DNA of 34,269 nucleotides from Alphaproteobacteria bacterium (GTDB taxonomy: Bacteria > Pseudomonadota > Alphaproteobacteria > SMXQ01). Where the stretch lies: the NCBI GenBank assembly GCA_009380075.1, contig WHSO01000035.1, forward strand, positions 1 through 34,269, written 5' to 3'. Each line of letters begins with the position of its first letter. Position 1 is the first letter of the stretch. The notes below the pieces were generated by a model. The model was not told the origin of the DNA. It made no database searches and saw nothing but the letters and a program-made list of their open reading frames with translations. Positions 1 to 8,651 of this stretch are shown in pieces. The position numbers were made by a program, and so were the translations under genes.

Positions 1-414
1 CCGCCACCGGTTGTGCCGGACGCGGCTTTGGTGGATTCGACTGCCGTCACCCTATCGGAACCGGCGCCCGACCTGCCGCCCGGCGGGAGCGACATCGCTG
101 TCAACCGGACTCCCGAAGCCGTTGCAGCGCCGCGCTACGGCGTCGCCGGTTTCGCCAATCCGCGCCCGCGCTATCCCTGGCTGTCACGCCAGAAGGGCGA
201 ACAGGGCCGCGTCATATTGCGTGTCGCCGTCGATGAAGCGGGCCGTCCCACCGAGGTCGCCGTGGCAGCGAGCAGCGGCCACGGGCGCCTCGATCGCGCC
301 GCCGCCACCGCCGTCCGCCGCTGGCGGTTCGAACCGGCGCGGCGCGCCGGCCGTGCCGTACCCGGCGCCGTGGACGTGCCGGTGATGTTCCGCCTGTCGG
401 ACGAAGACGAATAG
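1..414 (+). CDS. TonB C-terminal domain protein (5' truncated)
   Basis: The reading frame is open from the first base of the window, so the N-terminus lies upstream; the GTG at 13 is not taken as the start. The visible 137 codons begin with a proline-rich stretch, typical of the periplasm-spanning part of TonB. The C-terminal 80 residues match the TonB C-terminal fold: YPWLSRQKGEQGRVILRVAV, then a region giving AVRRWRFEPA, a hallmark of this domain. TonB proteins carry proton-motive-force energy from ExbB/ExbD to outer-membrane receptors. No ExbB, ExbD or receptor gene is visible here. The gene converges on the Rieske beta-subunit gene with a 34-bp gap in which I see no terminator. Family assignment is firm; the partner receptor is unknown. 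Confidence 0.82.
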   Translation, partial: PPPVVPDAALVDSTAVTLSEPAPDLPPGGSDIAVNRTPEAVAAPRYGVAGFANPRPRYPWLSRQKGEQGRVILRVAVDEAGRPTEVAVAASSGHGRLDRAAATAVRRWRFEPARRAGRAVPGAVDVPVMFRLSDEDE

Positions 415-448
415 GAAGCGCCCGGCGCACCGGCGGCGGCGCGCAGCC

Positions 449-967
449 TCAAAGAATGATGCTGATCTTGCCCTGGGGGCGGAGCGCGTCGTGGTCGAGC
501 ACCGCGCGGCGGCGGCGGAAGCGGAAATCCGTTGCGCCGACGACGCGCAAGGAATGGTCGTAGCGCCCGACATAGGTGTCGGTTACGCCCTTGCGGATGC
601 GGGTGATGAGAAAATTGGCTGCGACGTCGATGGAATCCGCGGCCGTACCGGTAATCCGCACGTTGCCGACGATGCGCCGGGTGCGCGATTTCGGGCTTTC
701 GACGAAAGCGTTGACGGACTTGAGCCGCGTCACCCGCCCGCGCAGCACCGGCATGGTATCGGCGATAAGGAACAGGTCGCGCCCGGCGACGCCGTCCGGC
801 GCGTCGGTGGCCGGGACCTCATAGGTCGCGTCGTCGTCGAACAGCGCGAGCCAGTCGTCGAGTCGCCAGCGGTCGAGCACGTCCGCCTCCCGATAAAGGA
901 AATCCTCGACCGCGGTACGCTCGACCACGGCCGCGACGTCGCGAATCCCGCTCACGCCCCGCCCCAT
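449..967 (-). CDS. Aromatic-ring-hydroxylating dioxygenase, beta (small) subunit
   Basis: A 172-residue protein of the length and pattern of Rieske oxygenase small subunits (SnoaL/NTF2-like fold). It has an N-terminal helix segment with FLYREADVLDRWRLDDWLALF, an acidic DDDATYEVPATD turn and a C-terminal basic strand FRFRRRRAVLDHDALRP, all typical of the family. The beta subunit has no cofactor and supports the alpha3beta3 assembly. Its ATG lies inside the end of the alpha gene (16-bp overlap), so translational coupling is likely. It is the last gene of the operon that starts at 5,616. Together with the gentisate-dioxygenase-like gene this suggests a salicylate 5-hydroxylase-type (NagGH) enzyme, but the substrate is inference. 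Confidence 0.88.
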   Translation of the reverse strand: MGRGVSGIRDVAAVVERTAVEDFLYREADVLDRWRLDDWLALFDDDATYEVPATDAPDGVAGRDLFLIADTMPVLRGRVTRLKSVNAFVESPKSRTRRIVGNVRITGTAADSIDVAANFLITRIRKGVTDTYVGRYDHSLRVVGATDFRFRRRRAVLDHDALRPQGKISIIL

Positions 968-2274
968 CCGGGCAGGTTGCCGCCCGCTGCCATAAGCGTG
1001 CTCCAGCGGCGGTAGAAGGCGCGGATCTGGATTTCATGGCTCGACTGCTTTTCGGAATCGGGCCGGCCCGCCTCGCCGAAATAGCCGCGCGAATAATCGG
1101 ACCACGATACCTCGCGCCAGGCGCCGAAACCGCGCTGGGCACCTTCGAACGCCTCGATGTCGTCGGGGGTGGCGAGCCCACCGGGGCCAAGGAAGGTGTT
1201 GAAGGCGTGCAAGCGCCCGGCGCGGTCCTGGCGCGGTTCGCCCTTGGGCGCCAGCGCCCATTGGGTGATCTCCATGTAATCGTGGCTTATGGGGTTCACC
1301 TGGCGGATGACCGTCGCCATGATGTCGTTGATCAGCAGGTTGGGAAACAGCATGAGGTTGCGGTCCCAGTCGGCGACCATTTCCGTCCGTCGCTCGCCGT
1401 AGCGCGCGACGAGGTCGGCCCGCAGCGCCTCGATGCGGGTCCTCTCGGTCTCGCCCCAGCTCGGCTCCCAGCGTGCCACCGGACGCCCCCAGCCGGCCTT
1501 GAAGCACACCACCGCATGACCGCCGCCGAGGTCGTACCCGCGCCCGCCGACCCCGCCCGAGATATCGGCGCCGATGTCTTCGAGGAACTTGAAGTAGGTC
1601 TTGTGCAGCGGGACCGTGTGATAGAAATCGATGGAATTCTCCACCAGCAGCTTCCAGTTGGCGCGCGCGCTGTAGAGTTGCGTTCCGCGGATCACTTCCA
1701 TCCCGCCCGGCCCCTGGTCGGCGACGTAGTCGAGGTACTCCCCAGCGCCCGCGAGATACGTCGTGAGGTCCACCGCATCGGGATCGAAGCAGATGAACAG
1801 GAAACCGCGGTAGTTCTCCATCCGCGGTACGTGGCGCAAGTGGAAGTCCCTGCGGTCGAAGGCGCCGCCGAAGGCGTCCTCGCCCGGGATGTCCAGCACC
1901 TCGCCGGTATTGCGGAACGACCAGGCGTGGTAGAGGCAATGGAAAGCCTTGCCGTTGCCCGCCGTCTCGCGGCAGATCTCCGCACCCCGATGGGGGCAGG
2001 AGTTGATGAAGATGCGGACCTCGCCGTCGTCGCCCCGCGACAGGATCAGGGGCCGCCCGGCGAGGGTGCGGGTGCGGAAATCGCCGGGGTTGGGGACCTC
2101 GGACTCGTGGCCGAAATAGAGCCATACACGGTCGAAGACGCGCCGCCGCTCGGTGGCGAAAACCGCCGGGTCCGCCATCGCCGCGCGGTTGACGCGGAAC
2201 ACGCCCTTGTCGCGGTTGTCGATGACCAGCGCGCCGTTGCCGGAAAGGTCGTCGGTGATGATGGTGTCCGCCAT
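952..2274 (-). CDS. Rieske ring-hydroxylating dioxygenase, alpha (large) subunit
   Basis: A 440-residue protein, the usual length of the family. The Rieske [2Fe-2S] motif is intact: C93-x-H95 and C113-x2-H116 (NSCPHRG, then CLYHAW). The mononuclear iron site is visible as ENSIDFYHTVPLH, giving bridging Asp216 and ligands His219 and His224. The enzyme should insert dioxygen-derived oxygen into an aromatic acid with electrons from a ferredoxin and reductase, neither of which is encoded here. The open frame runs further upstream (to 2,688) and a second ATG lies at 2,289, but the ATG at 2,274 is chosen because GGGGGGACC precedes it directly. It lies 26 bp after the gentisate dioxygenase-like gene. 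A salicylate 5-hydroxylase role would feed that neighbour; an anthranilate- or benzoate-type substrate is possible. Confidence 0.92.
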   Translation of the reverse strand: MADTIITDDLSGNGALVIDNRDKGVFRVNRAAMADPAVFATERRRVFDRVWLYFGHESEVPNPGDFRTRTLAGRPLILSRGDDGEVRIFINSCPHRGAEICRETAGNGKAFHCLYHAWSFRNTGEVLDIPGEDAFGGAFDRRDFHLRHVPRMENYRGFLFICFDPDAVDLTTYLAGAGEYLDYVADQGPGGMEVIRGTQLYSARANWKLLVENSIDFYHTVPLHKTYFKFLEDIGADISGGVGGRGYDLGGGHAVVCFKAGWGRPVARWEPSWGETERTRIEALRADLVARYGERRTEMVADWDRNLMLFPNLLINDIMATVIRQVNPISHDYMEITQWALAPKGEPRQDRAGRLHAFNTFLGPGGLATPDDIEAFEGAQRGFGAWREVSWSDYSRGYFGEAGRPDSEKQSSHEIQIRAFYRRWSTLMAAGGNLPGWGGA

Positions 2275-2300
2275 GGTCCCCCCGTCCATGCCCGCGCCGG

Positions 2301-3350
2301 TCAGACGGCGGGGAATTCCTCGTAGAAGCCGAGCTTGCGCTGCAGCGGCGCGTCGTCGACGACGAACAGGAACAGCGGATTCTTGCCGGACCGGTTGGCG
2401 ACGGCGACATTGGCGTGGGTCGGCAGGACGAAGGTGTCGTTCTCGCCGAAGACGAGGGCCGTTCCGTCCACGTCGGCCTCGCCCTCGCCCTCGATCACAT
2501 GGACGACGGCGGAGCACGACCGGCGCGCCGTCCTCACGGTTTCGCCGGGCCGCACCATGAAGGCCGAGAACCCCAGCACCGGCAGGCACTCCAACCCGGT
2601 TTCGGGATTGACGTAGGCGAGCCACACCGGCTCCCCCGCCGGCACGTCCTGGGCGAGCGCCAGGAGGGATTCCCGCACCTCGACCCATGGGTAGCGCGTC
2701 AGCGGATAGGGCGCCCGCGCGCGGCCGAGGGAGGCGTAGGGCACCAGCCCCGCCCGCCGGTAACGGGTCTGGGACGAGTCGGGTGCATTGCGCAGCGGCT
2801 GGGACGCCCCTTCGACGCTGTAGGAGGCCTCGAGGTAATAGACCAGCGGCAAGTCGAGAGCGTCCATCCAGATCACCGGCCCCTTCCCTTCATGGCCGTG
2901 CTCGTGCCACATGCCCGACGGCGTAAGGATCAGGTCGCCCTTGTCCATCGGGCATTTTTCGCCCTGCACCGTGGTAAAGCCGCCGCTGCCCTCGACCACG
3001 CAGCGGATGGCCGACGGCGTGTGTTTGTGGTTGGGCGCGGTTTCGCCCGGGTTGATGAGCTGCATGCCGATGTAGATGCTGGGCGTGGCCATCATGTTGG
3101 ACAGGCCGAGGCCGGGATTGGCCAGCGCCAGCACCCGCCGCTCGGCCTTTTCGATCGGGGTGAGCTCGCCCGCCTTCAGCAGAAGCGGCCGGACGTCATC
3201 GTAGCGCCACAGCACCGGTTCCGACCGCCGGATCGGCTTGCCCGGCGGCACCTTCGCCCGCAGGTTGGGCCAGAGCGGCAGCAGGTTGTGACTGGTCAGG
3301 TCGTCCCGATAATCCTGGGGCAGTTCTTCGAGTGTGCCGAGTTCGGCCAT
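2301..3350 (-). CDS. Gentisate 1,2-dioxygenase-like bicupin ring-cleavage enzyme
   Basis: A 349-residue bicupin with the length and layout of gentisate 1,2-dioxygenase and 1-hydroxy-2-naphthoate dioxygenase. The N-terminal cupin has the iron motif in [10 protein letters not shown] (His108, His110), followed by GSG and a second motif [12 protein letters not shown] that supplies His149. The C-terminal cupin (about 240-340) is less well endowed with ligands, as is usual in this family. The family uses Fe(II) to open gentisate or salicylate-type rings between carboxyl- and hydroxyl-bearing carbons. A textbook ribosome site, AGGAGG five bases before the ATG, fixes the start. It lies between the aldolase gene (16-bp gap) and the Rieske alpha gene. 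Maleylpyruvate isomerase and hydrolase genes, needed to finish a gentisate route, are not in the window. Confidence 0.88.
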   Translation of the reverse strand: MAELGTLEELPQDYRDDLTSHNLLPLWPNLRAKVPPGKPIRRSEPVLWRYDDVRPLLLKAGELTPIEKAERRVLALANPGLGLSNMMATPSIYIGMQLINPGETAPNHKHTPSAIRCVVEGSGGFTTVQGEKCPMDKGDLILTPSGMWHEHGHEGKGPVIWMDALDLPLVYYLEASYSVEGASQPLRNAPDSSQTRYRRAGLVPYASLGRARAPYPLTRYPWVEVRESLLALAQDVPAGEPVWLAYVNPETGLECLPVLGFSAFMVRPGETVRTARRSCSAVVHVIEGEGEADVDGTALVFGENDTFVLPTHANVAVANRSGKNPLFLFVVDDAPLQRKLGFYEEFPAV

Positions 3351-3366
3351 GGGGGCCTCCTGTTGC

Positions 3367-4062
3367 CTAAGAACCCGATGATACCTGCCGCACCAGGTAA
3401 TCGAAAACCCTGGGGCTCTGGGGCAATATCCGCCCGGCCTTGGCGACCGCGTCCTCGTGCGAACAGACGTGTCGAGCGCCGCCGCAGGATTCCACCATCA
3501 GCTGGGCCTTGCAAGCGCGCTCGAGATAAAGGGCCAGAACCGTCGCTTCCTCGATGGTGCGCCCGGCGGTGACGATGCCGTGGTTGCGCATGATCAGCAC
3601 GTCGCTGTCGGCGAGCGCGCGGGCCACCGCCTTGCCTCGCGTCTGGTCGATGATCAGGTCGGCGGTCTCGGAGAAGACCGGGATGCCCTTGTGGAACATC
3701 GCGCCTTCGTGGCCGACCCCCTGCAAAGAGCGGCCGAGGGCGGAAAAAGCCACGGCATAGGGCGCGTGGGTATGGACCACGGCGCCGAGGTCGGGACGCG
3801 CGCGCAGGATCTCGGAATGGATGAAGACCTCGATGTGGCGTCTGCTCTCGCCCGCGACCTTCTCGCCCTCCAGGTTGACGGTGATCAGGTTATCGGGCGT
3901 GATTTCCTCGAGGCCGAAATCATGCGGCTTCATCAGGAAATGCTCGGAATCATTCGGCAGGCGCGCGGTGACGTGGCCGAAAATAAGGTCGCCCTGGCCT
4001 TCGGCCGCGAGAATGCGCCCGGCGTGGATCAGCGATTCCTTGAGCCCGTCGATCGAAGTCAT
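3367..4062 (-). CDS. Class II aldolase/adducin family protein
   Basis: A 231-residue protein of the zinc-dependent fuculose-phosphate aldolase/adducin fold. The zinc ligands are visible as HTH (His97, His99) and His161 in MRNHG. The candidate catalytic acid is Glu78 in [11 protein letters not shown], and the glycine-rich FGHVTARLP follows the first helix, all as in the family. AAGGGGTGA directly before the ATG is the likely ribosome site. Members are aldolases or decarboxylases acting on hydroxy-keto acids or sugar phosphates. In this operon it could process a product of ring cleavage, or decarboxylate an aromatic hydroxy acid; neither is shown. It follows the M20 amidohydrolase gene by 96 bp and precedes the gentisate-dioxygenase-like gene by 16 bp. 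Confidence 0.85.
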   Translation of the reverse strand: MTSIDGLKESLIHAGRILAAEGQGDLIFGHVTARLPNDSEHFLMKPHDFGLEEITPDNLITVNLEGEKVAGESRRHIEVFIHSEILRARPDLGAVVHTHAPYAVAFSALGRSLQGVGHEGAMFHKGIPVFSETADLIIDQTRGKAVARALADSDVLIMRNHGIVTAGRTIEEATVLALYLERACKAQLMVESCGGARHVCSHEDAVAKAGRILPQSPRVFDYLVRQVSSGS

Positions 4063-4158
4063 CTCACCCCTTTTTTGCTCGCCTGTAGTAACGCGGCGTA
4101 GCGCGGCTCGTCGCGCTCGCGGAACGTACCGCCCCGGGCGCGACGTCGTCGAGCGGCA

Positions 4159-5616
4159 TCAGACGAATTCCGGCTTTTCCGCCAGATAGTGCGCGCGCAT
4201 CCTTTCGCGGAACGGCTCCATCTTGTCGCGGTTGAGGATCTTGGGCGGCTCCTGCCCCACCGGCAGCAGGGGGCGGTAGCTCACCCCGCCCAACTCCTCG
4301 GCGAAGGTGCGCCCGGCCTCCGCGACCAGTGCGGGATCGGTGAGGAAATCCAGCGCCGCGCCCGCCAGCACCTTGGCGCCCGTCACCGCGCCCTTGTGGG
4401 CGATGGACGTCGCCAGCGCCACGCCCGCCGCCCAATGGTGGAAGCCGATATTGGGGATGTTGGCCGGGAAATAGAACTTCACCATCGGTACCTTCCACGA
4501 CACGTCCCCGCCGTCGTTGGCGGACGGGCGCTGGCGCGCCTCCCCCCGGTAGGGCGGCAACTTGTCGCGCAGGCCTTCCACCGTGACTCCGGCGCGCTCC
4601 TGCAGCGTACGGGCCAGGGCGTGCTCGTCGTCGCTCCACTGCGGATGGCCGACGATCTCCATGTTGCGGCGCACGGTGTCGGCGACGGTGCGGTTGCCGC
4701 GCGTCGGCCAGACGGCGGACAGGACGGCATGTTCCCAAGTGCAATTGGTCATCAGCGCCGCGCCCTCGGCGACCTTCTTGGCGTGCCCGAACAGCTTTTC
4801 GGCGCCCTCGGCGGTGGGATCGCGGAAGTACCACCAGATCTGCGCGCGCTTGGGCACCACGTTGGGCTGCAGGCCGCCCTCGGTGATGGTGCGGTGCAAG
4901 CGCGAGGTCGGCGCCATGTGCTCGCGGTACTGGGCAAGGCCGGCGTCCATCAGCACCACGGCATCCAGCGCGTCACGCCCCTTCCACGGGGCGACGCCGG
5001 CATGGGCCGTCTCGCCATGAAAGGTGAAGGTGGCGGAGATCAGCGCCGATTGCTGCAACCCGTGGCCGACGGACAGCTCCGGCCCGATATGAGGATGCAG
5101 CGCCACGTCGACGTCGTCGAAATAGCCATCGCGCACGAAATAGGGGCGCGACAGCACCTGTTCCTCGGCCGGCGCTCCGAACACCTTGAGCGTCCCTGTG
5201 ATGCCACCTTCGGCCATGGCACGCCGGAGGGCGACGGCCGCGCCGATCATCACCGCGGCGTTGACGTTGTGCCCCTCGCAATGGCCGGGGGCGCCGTCGA
5301 CGATGGGGGTCGGCTCGGTCACGCCCGCCTGCTGGCTGTTGTCGGGATTGGCGTCGAACTCGGTGTGCAGCGCGATCACCGGCGCGCCCGTGCCATAGGT
5401 GGCGAGGAAGGCGGTCGGGAAGCCCGACAGGCCGCGCTCGACAGCGAAGCCTTCCTTCTCCAGCACGCCCGCCATCAGGGCGGCACTCTCGTACTCCTGG
5501 TTTCCGAGCTCGCCGAAGTAGAAGATGTTGTCGCCGGTCAGCGCGATCGCCCGGGCGTTGCGCTCGATCACCTCGAAGGCCAGGCGCTTCTCGCGCGTCA
5601 GGTTGGAACCGTCCAT
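4159..5616 (-). CDS. M20 family amidohydrolase, AbgB-like
   Basis: A 485-residue metallopeptidase-fold amidohydrolase, close to the length of AbgB (p-aminobenzoyl-glutamate hydrolase subunit B). Conserved metal and catalytic segments are HTEFDANP (His84), GAPGHCEGHN (His112, His116), GAPAEEQ (Glu151, Glu152) and LHPHIGP (His174, His176), with FHHW near residue 400. M20D enzymes cleave N-acyl or aroyl amino acid amides. As the first gene of an operon ending in a Rieske oxygenase, it probably frees an aromatic acid from an amino acid conjugate. The open frame extends to 5,688, but the ATG at 5,616 has GGGGAG five bases upstream. An aminobenzoyl-glutamate or indole-acetyl-amino acid substrate is equally compatible with the family. 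Confidence 0.87.
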   Translation of the reverse strand: MDGSNLTREKRLAFEVIERNARAIALTGDNIFYFGELGNQEYESAALMAGVLEKEGFAVERGLSGFPTAFLATYGTGAPVIALHTEFDANPDNSQQAGVTEPTPIVDGAPGHCEGHNVNAAVMIGAAVALRRAMAEGGITGTLKVFGAPAEEQVLSRPYFVRDGYFDDVDVALHPHIGPELSVGHGLQQSALISATFTFHGETAHAGVAPWKGRDALDAVVLMDAGLAQYREHMAPTSRLHRTITEGGLQPNVVPKRAQIWWYFRDPTAEGAEKLFGHAKKVAEGAALMTNCTWEHAVLSAVWPTRGNRTVADTVRRNMEIVGHPQWSDDEHALARTLQERAGVTVEGLRDKLPPYRGEARQRPSANDGGDVSWKVPMVKFYFPANIPNIGFHHWAAGVALATSIAHKGAVTGAKVLAGAALDFLTDPALVAEAGRTFAEELGGVSYRPLLPVGQEPPKILNRDKMEPFRERMRAHYLAEKPEFV

Positions 5617-5658
5617 CGTCGCTCCCCACGGGTCCGGAAATCCCGTTTTCTCGCCGTC

Positions 5659-5688
5659 ACGATAGCCCCCGTGCACCAAGGCTGGCAA
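5659..5688 (-). promoter_or_regulatory. Possible sigma70-type promoter of the M20-Rieske operon
   Basis: On the minus strand TTGCCA (5,688-5,683) is followed after 18 bases by TATCGT (5,664-5,659), about 43 bases before the M20 gene start. The -35 box is good and the -10 box mediocre. It is the best match in the short divergent gap, but it has no experimental support. Confidence 0.3.
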
Positions 5689-5703
5689 CCGCCCCCGGGG
5701 CGC

Positions 5704-5731
5704 TTGCCCAACCCCTTCCCTATGCTAGACT
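5704..5731 (+). promoter_or_regulatory. Probable sigma70-type promoter of the 5,791 binding-protein gene
   Basis: TTGCCC at 5,704-5,709 and TAGACT at 5,726-5,731 are separated by 16 bases. TGC directly before TAGACT resembles an extended -10 element. The likely transcript start is about 50 bases before the ATG at 5,791, which has GGGGAG as ribosome site. Confidence 0.42.
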
Positions 5732-5790
5732 TTCGGTGAAATCCGTGCCCGCCGGACATCGGGGCGCGGCACCGAACAGGGGAGCCCGAC

Positions 5791-7062
5791 ATGAAATCCG
5801 TCCGCGTCAGCCTGATCGCCGCCACCGCCGTCGCCGGTGGCCTCGTCGTTGGCCCTGCCTCGGCCCAGTCGGTCGAGGCGTTCTACAAGGGCAAGGTCAT
5901 GAACCTCTATGTCGGCTCGGCCCCGGGCGGCGGCTACGACACCTACGGCCGCTCCGTCGCCCGCCATATCGGCGACCATATCCCCGGCAACCCCAGCATC
6001 GTGGTCAAGAACATGCCGGGCGCCAGCGGATTGCGCCTCGCCGGCTACATGTACAACGCGGCGAACAAGAGCGGCATCGAAATCGCCGGCATTCACAACA
6101 CCGCCGTCGTCGACCAGCTTCTCGGCAGCAAGGTGCAGTTCGACGCACGCAAGTTCAACTGGCTCGGCAGCGCCAACCAGCTCACCTCCACCTGCGTCGC
6201 ACGGGCGAGCACCGGCATCACGACAATCAAACAGGCGATGGAGAAGGAGCTTCTGGTCGGCGCCACCGGCGCGTCGAGCTCCTCCACCCAGCTCGTCGCC
6301 GCCTTCATGAACAGCCTGACCGGCACCAAGTTCAAGATCATCAAGGGCTATCCCAGCACCTCGTCGGTCTTCCTCGCCATGGAGCGCGGCGAGGTCGGCG
6401 GCCTCTGCGGCATCGGCTGGGACAGCCTGCAGGCCCAGGTGCTGGGGGAGATCAAGGCCGGCAAGATCGTCATCCTGGTCCAGACCGGGACGGTGAAGAA
6501 CCCGGATATCAAGGACGTGCCGCTGGTCCTCGACCTCGCCCGCAATCCGACCGACCGCACGGTGCTGGAGTTCCTGGTGGCACGCCAGTACATGGGCCGG
6601 CCCTACGTCGCGCCGCCGGGCGCCCCGGCGGACCGGGTCGCCGCGCTGCGGGCCGCCTTCATGACGACGATGAACGACCCCGGATTCAAGGCCACGGCGA
6701 AGAAGTCCCGGGTGCCGCTGTCGCCCATTACCGGCCAGCAAGTGCAGGACCACGTCACCAAGCTGTTCGCCATGCCCAGGAGCATCATCGACCGCGCCAA
6801 TGCGGCGACCCAGGTCAACCCCGCCGCCGTCGCCGAAGCGAAGCTCACGTGGAAGACGGCCAAAGGGGCCACCATCGGCGGCGTGAAGAAGCGCAAGCTC
6901 CAGTTCACCGACGGCGGCAAGAAAGTCACCGCCGACCTGTCGGGCACCAGCATCATGGTCAAGGGCAAGAAGGCCAAGCGCAACGCGCTCAAGGCCGGCA
7001 TGGTCTGCGACATCACCTACCTCGGCGACGGCGACGCCGCCGGGAAGGTCACCTGTAATTAA
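5791..7062 (+). CDS. TTT-type (Bug/TctC family) solute-binding protein with extra C-terminal domain
   Basis: A 423-residue exported protein. Residues 1-25 form a signal peptide ending ASAQ. The mature part has Bug/TctC landmarks: SAPGGGYDTYGRSVARH after the first strand, then KNMPGASGLRLAGYMY. Typical members have about 320-330 residues; this one continues for about 70 more. The extra tail (about 350-423) is rich in Lys and beta-strand-like, and ends AKRNALKAGMVCDITYLGDG and VTCN. The binding protein at 14,167-15,489 has a very similar tail. The gene is alone on the plus strand, divergent from the M20-Rieske operon, so its ligand may be that operon's carboxylated substrate; this is inference. 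No TctA/TctB genes adjoin it, so it may share the fused permease at 15,713. Confidence 0.86.
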   Translation: MKSVRVSLIAATAVAGGLVVGPASAQSVEAFYKGKVMNLYVGSAPGGGYDTYGRSVARHIGDHIPGNPSIVVKNMPGASGLRLAGYMYNAANKSGIEIAGIHNTAVVDQLLGSKVQFDARKFNWLGSANQLTSTCVARASTGITTIKQAMEKELLVGATGASSSSTQLVAAFMNSLTGTKFKIIKGYPSTSSVFLAMERGEVGGLCGIGWDSLQAQVLGEIKAGKIVILVQTGTVKNPDIKDVPLVLDLARNPTDRTVLEFLVARQYMGRPYVAPPGAPADRVAALRAAFMTTMNDPGFKATAKKSRVPLSPITGQQVQDHVTKLFAMPRSIIDRANAATQVNPAAVAEAKLTWKTAKGATIGGVKKRKLQFTDGGKKVTADLSGTSIMVKGKKAKRNALKAGMVCDITYLGDGDAAGKVTCN

Positions 7063-7087
7063 CGCCGGCGCGCGCCGGCGCGGCATG

Positions 7088-7120
7088 AAAAAAGGGCGGG
7101 GACCCGCGGGTCCCGCCCTT
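7088..7120 (-). terminator. Rho-independent terminator (minus strand)
   Basis: A GC-rich hairpin covers 7,092-7,120 (AAGGGCGGG arm against CCCGCCCTT, one bulged G). It is followed in minus-strand reading by six T residues (A at 7,088-7,093 on plus). It suits the NicX-like gene ending at 7,151 and can also act against transcription arriving from 7,062. An 18-base perfect palindrome, CGCCGGCGCGCGCCGGCG, sits just beside it at 7,063-7,080. Confidence 0.8.
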
Positions 7121-7150
7121 GTCGTTCTGCCTCCGCTGTGCGCCCAGGGC

Positions 7151-8338
7151 CTATTGCGCGAAGGACTCCAGCAGTTCCACCGGATCGCCGTAGCGGCGGG
7201 CGGCCGCGACCACCTTCTCATCACGTAGAGACATCAGAAAACCATTGTCGATCAACGTGGTATTGCCGAGCTTTACAGTGGTGTCGAAGGTCACGAAATC
7301 CATGTGGATGTGGGGCTCTTCCCAGTTGGGGATGGCGCGGCGGAGGTATTCGCTCTCCTTCACGGCGTTGCAGCCGAAGTGCAGCCCGCCTGGCGAATTG
7401 GGCCCGGCCGGATAGACCTGGAACCGCGGCGCCTTGGGGTTGAAGCCGCAGCCGAGCTCGTTCAGCCGGGCGCCGATCAGGTATTCGCGCAGCGCGTCCG
7501 CCTCGCGCCCGTTGCCATGGATTTTCACGATGAAGTCGTCCTTGAACTCGACCCCGATCTTCTCCTCGAAGGGTCGCGGAAAGCCGACCGCCCACTGGGG
7601 GTAGACGATGCCCTCCATCTCGGCATGGGCGCCGGGCTCGCGCCGGTGAGCGGTGGCACCGTAGAGATTGGGGCCGTGGGTCGGCAGGTAATGGACGTAG
7701 CAGCCGGGCGCATCAGCGGTGTTGATCCCCTTCCAGCGGGTGATGCCGAGGAGGTTCTCGGTCATCTGCGGGGTGAATTTGATGTTGAGGTCGGAGCCGC
7801 GCGGGTCGGTGAAGCGCATGTCGAAGGCAGCGCCGCGCGGGTAGCTGCGCGCGGTGGCGCGGATGATCTCGCCCACCAGGTCGACGGGGAAGCGGGCCTG
7901 GGGCGTGTCCAGCAGGTCGAGGTCGCGGAAGAAGGTGATCTTGACCCAGCGCTGGCCCTTCTCGCGCCGCATCGTGTTGGCGAAGGGGCAGCCGGTCGAG
8001 GCGAACCACGTGGACACCACGAAGTCGCTGTCCTCGACCAAAGGCCGCGCTTCGGCCGGGATTTCGGTGTTGCGGGTGGAATGCCACATGAATTCGCGCA
8101 CCGTTGCGCCGTTGGCCCGGGCGATGCCGGAGATGGCATCGACGACGCGCCGGTCGAGCCTCGGGTCGGTCAGGAAGGCCACTTTCTCGTCGGCGCGGAT
8201 GGCGAAGACGCGGTTCATGTTGGCGATCGCCTGGAAGCGGTTGCGCAATCGCGTCGATTCGGTGACCGTTTCGGACGGCATGGCGGAGGCTGTAGACGAC
8301 GCAAGGATGTCGTCCCGGGTCGGTGGAACGTGGCTCAT
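7151..8338 (-). CDS. NicX/M29-like enzyme (2,5-dihydroxypyridine dioxygenase or aminopeptidase T-type)
   Basis: A 395-residue protein. KVAFLTDPRLDRRVVDAI near residue 52 followed by ANGATVREF matches the N-terminal domain shared by M29 aminopeptidases and NicX, the Fe(II) 2,5-dihydroxypyridine 5,6-dioxygenase. Near the C-terminus HFGCN (His320) and EEPHIHMDF (His343, His345, Asp347) supply a plausible His/His/Asp metal site as in NicX. The N-terminal 30 residues are poorly conserved in character. The ribosome site is GAGGA about nine bases before the ATG. It is divergent from an operon of other likely non-haem iron enzymes, so an oxygenase role fits better than a peptidase role, but the substrate is unknown. 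The gene ends at a clear terminator and appears monocistronic. Confidence 0.68.
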   Translation of the reverse strand: MSHVPPTRDDILASSTASAMPSETVTESTRLRNRFQAIANMNRVFAIRADEKVAFLTDPRLDRRVVDAISGIARANGATVREFMWHSTRNTEIPAEARPLVEDSDFVVSTWFASTGCPFANTMRREKGQRWVKITFFRDLDLLDTPQARFPVDLVGEIIRATARSYPRGAAFDMRFTDPRGSDLNIKFTPQMTENLLGITRWKGINTADAPGCYVHYLPTHGPNLYGATAHRREPGAHAEMEGIVYPQWAVGFPRPFEEKIGVEFKDDFIVKIHGNGREADALREYLIGARLNELGCGFNPKAPRFQVYPAGPNSPGGLHFGCNAVKESEYLRRAIPNWEEPHIHMDFVTFDTTVKLGNTTLIDNGFLMSLRDEKVVAAARRYGDPVELLESFAQ

Positions 8339-8361
8339 GATGGCATTCCTCTTCCGTTTTC

Positions 8362-8377
8362 CGTCATTGGAATGACG
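8362..8377. promoter_or_regulatory. Operator-like inverted repeat CGTCATT-GG-AATGACG
   Basis: A perfect 7-base inverted repeat with a 2-base spacer lies 24 bases upstream of the NicX-like gene start. Its size and symmetry are typical of a site for a dimeric repressor, for instance of the GntR, MarR or TetR type. No regulator gene of those classes is in the window. Confidence 0.4.
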
Positions 8378-8651
8378 CTACCATGCCACGAACGGGCGTT
8401 GAATAGGGTGCCGAACGGGCATTGGACCCGGCACAGGGAGAGCAAAAGGATACGTTGGGGGAGCCCCACAGGCCGTAATCGACGCCAGTCCCGGCGGTGC
8501 CCCATGCCCTCGCCGAGCGGTCCCACGATGCCGTCTGCGTCGATTCATGAAGTTTAATATCTACAGGATGGACAATTAACTGTTTCTCTTTCTGCCGTAG
8601 CGGGAATTTTGTCGCCGACGCCTGCCTCGCCCCGGCCTCCTGCCCTTGCGA

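Noticed and set aside
2274-2688. Upstream extension of the Rieske alpha frame
   Set aside because: It overlaps the gentisate dioxygenase-like gene, is arginine-rich noise, and a good ribosome site lies at the later ATG.
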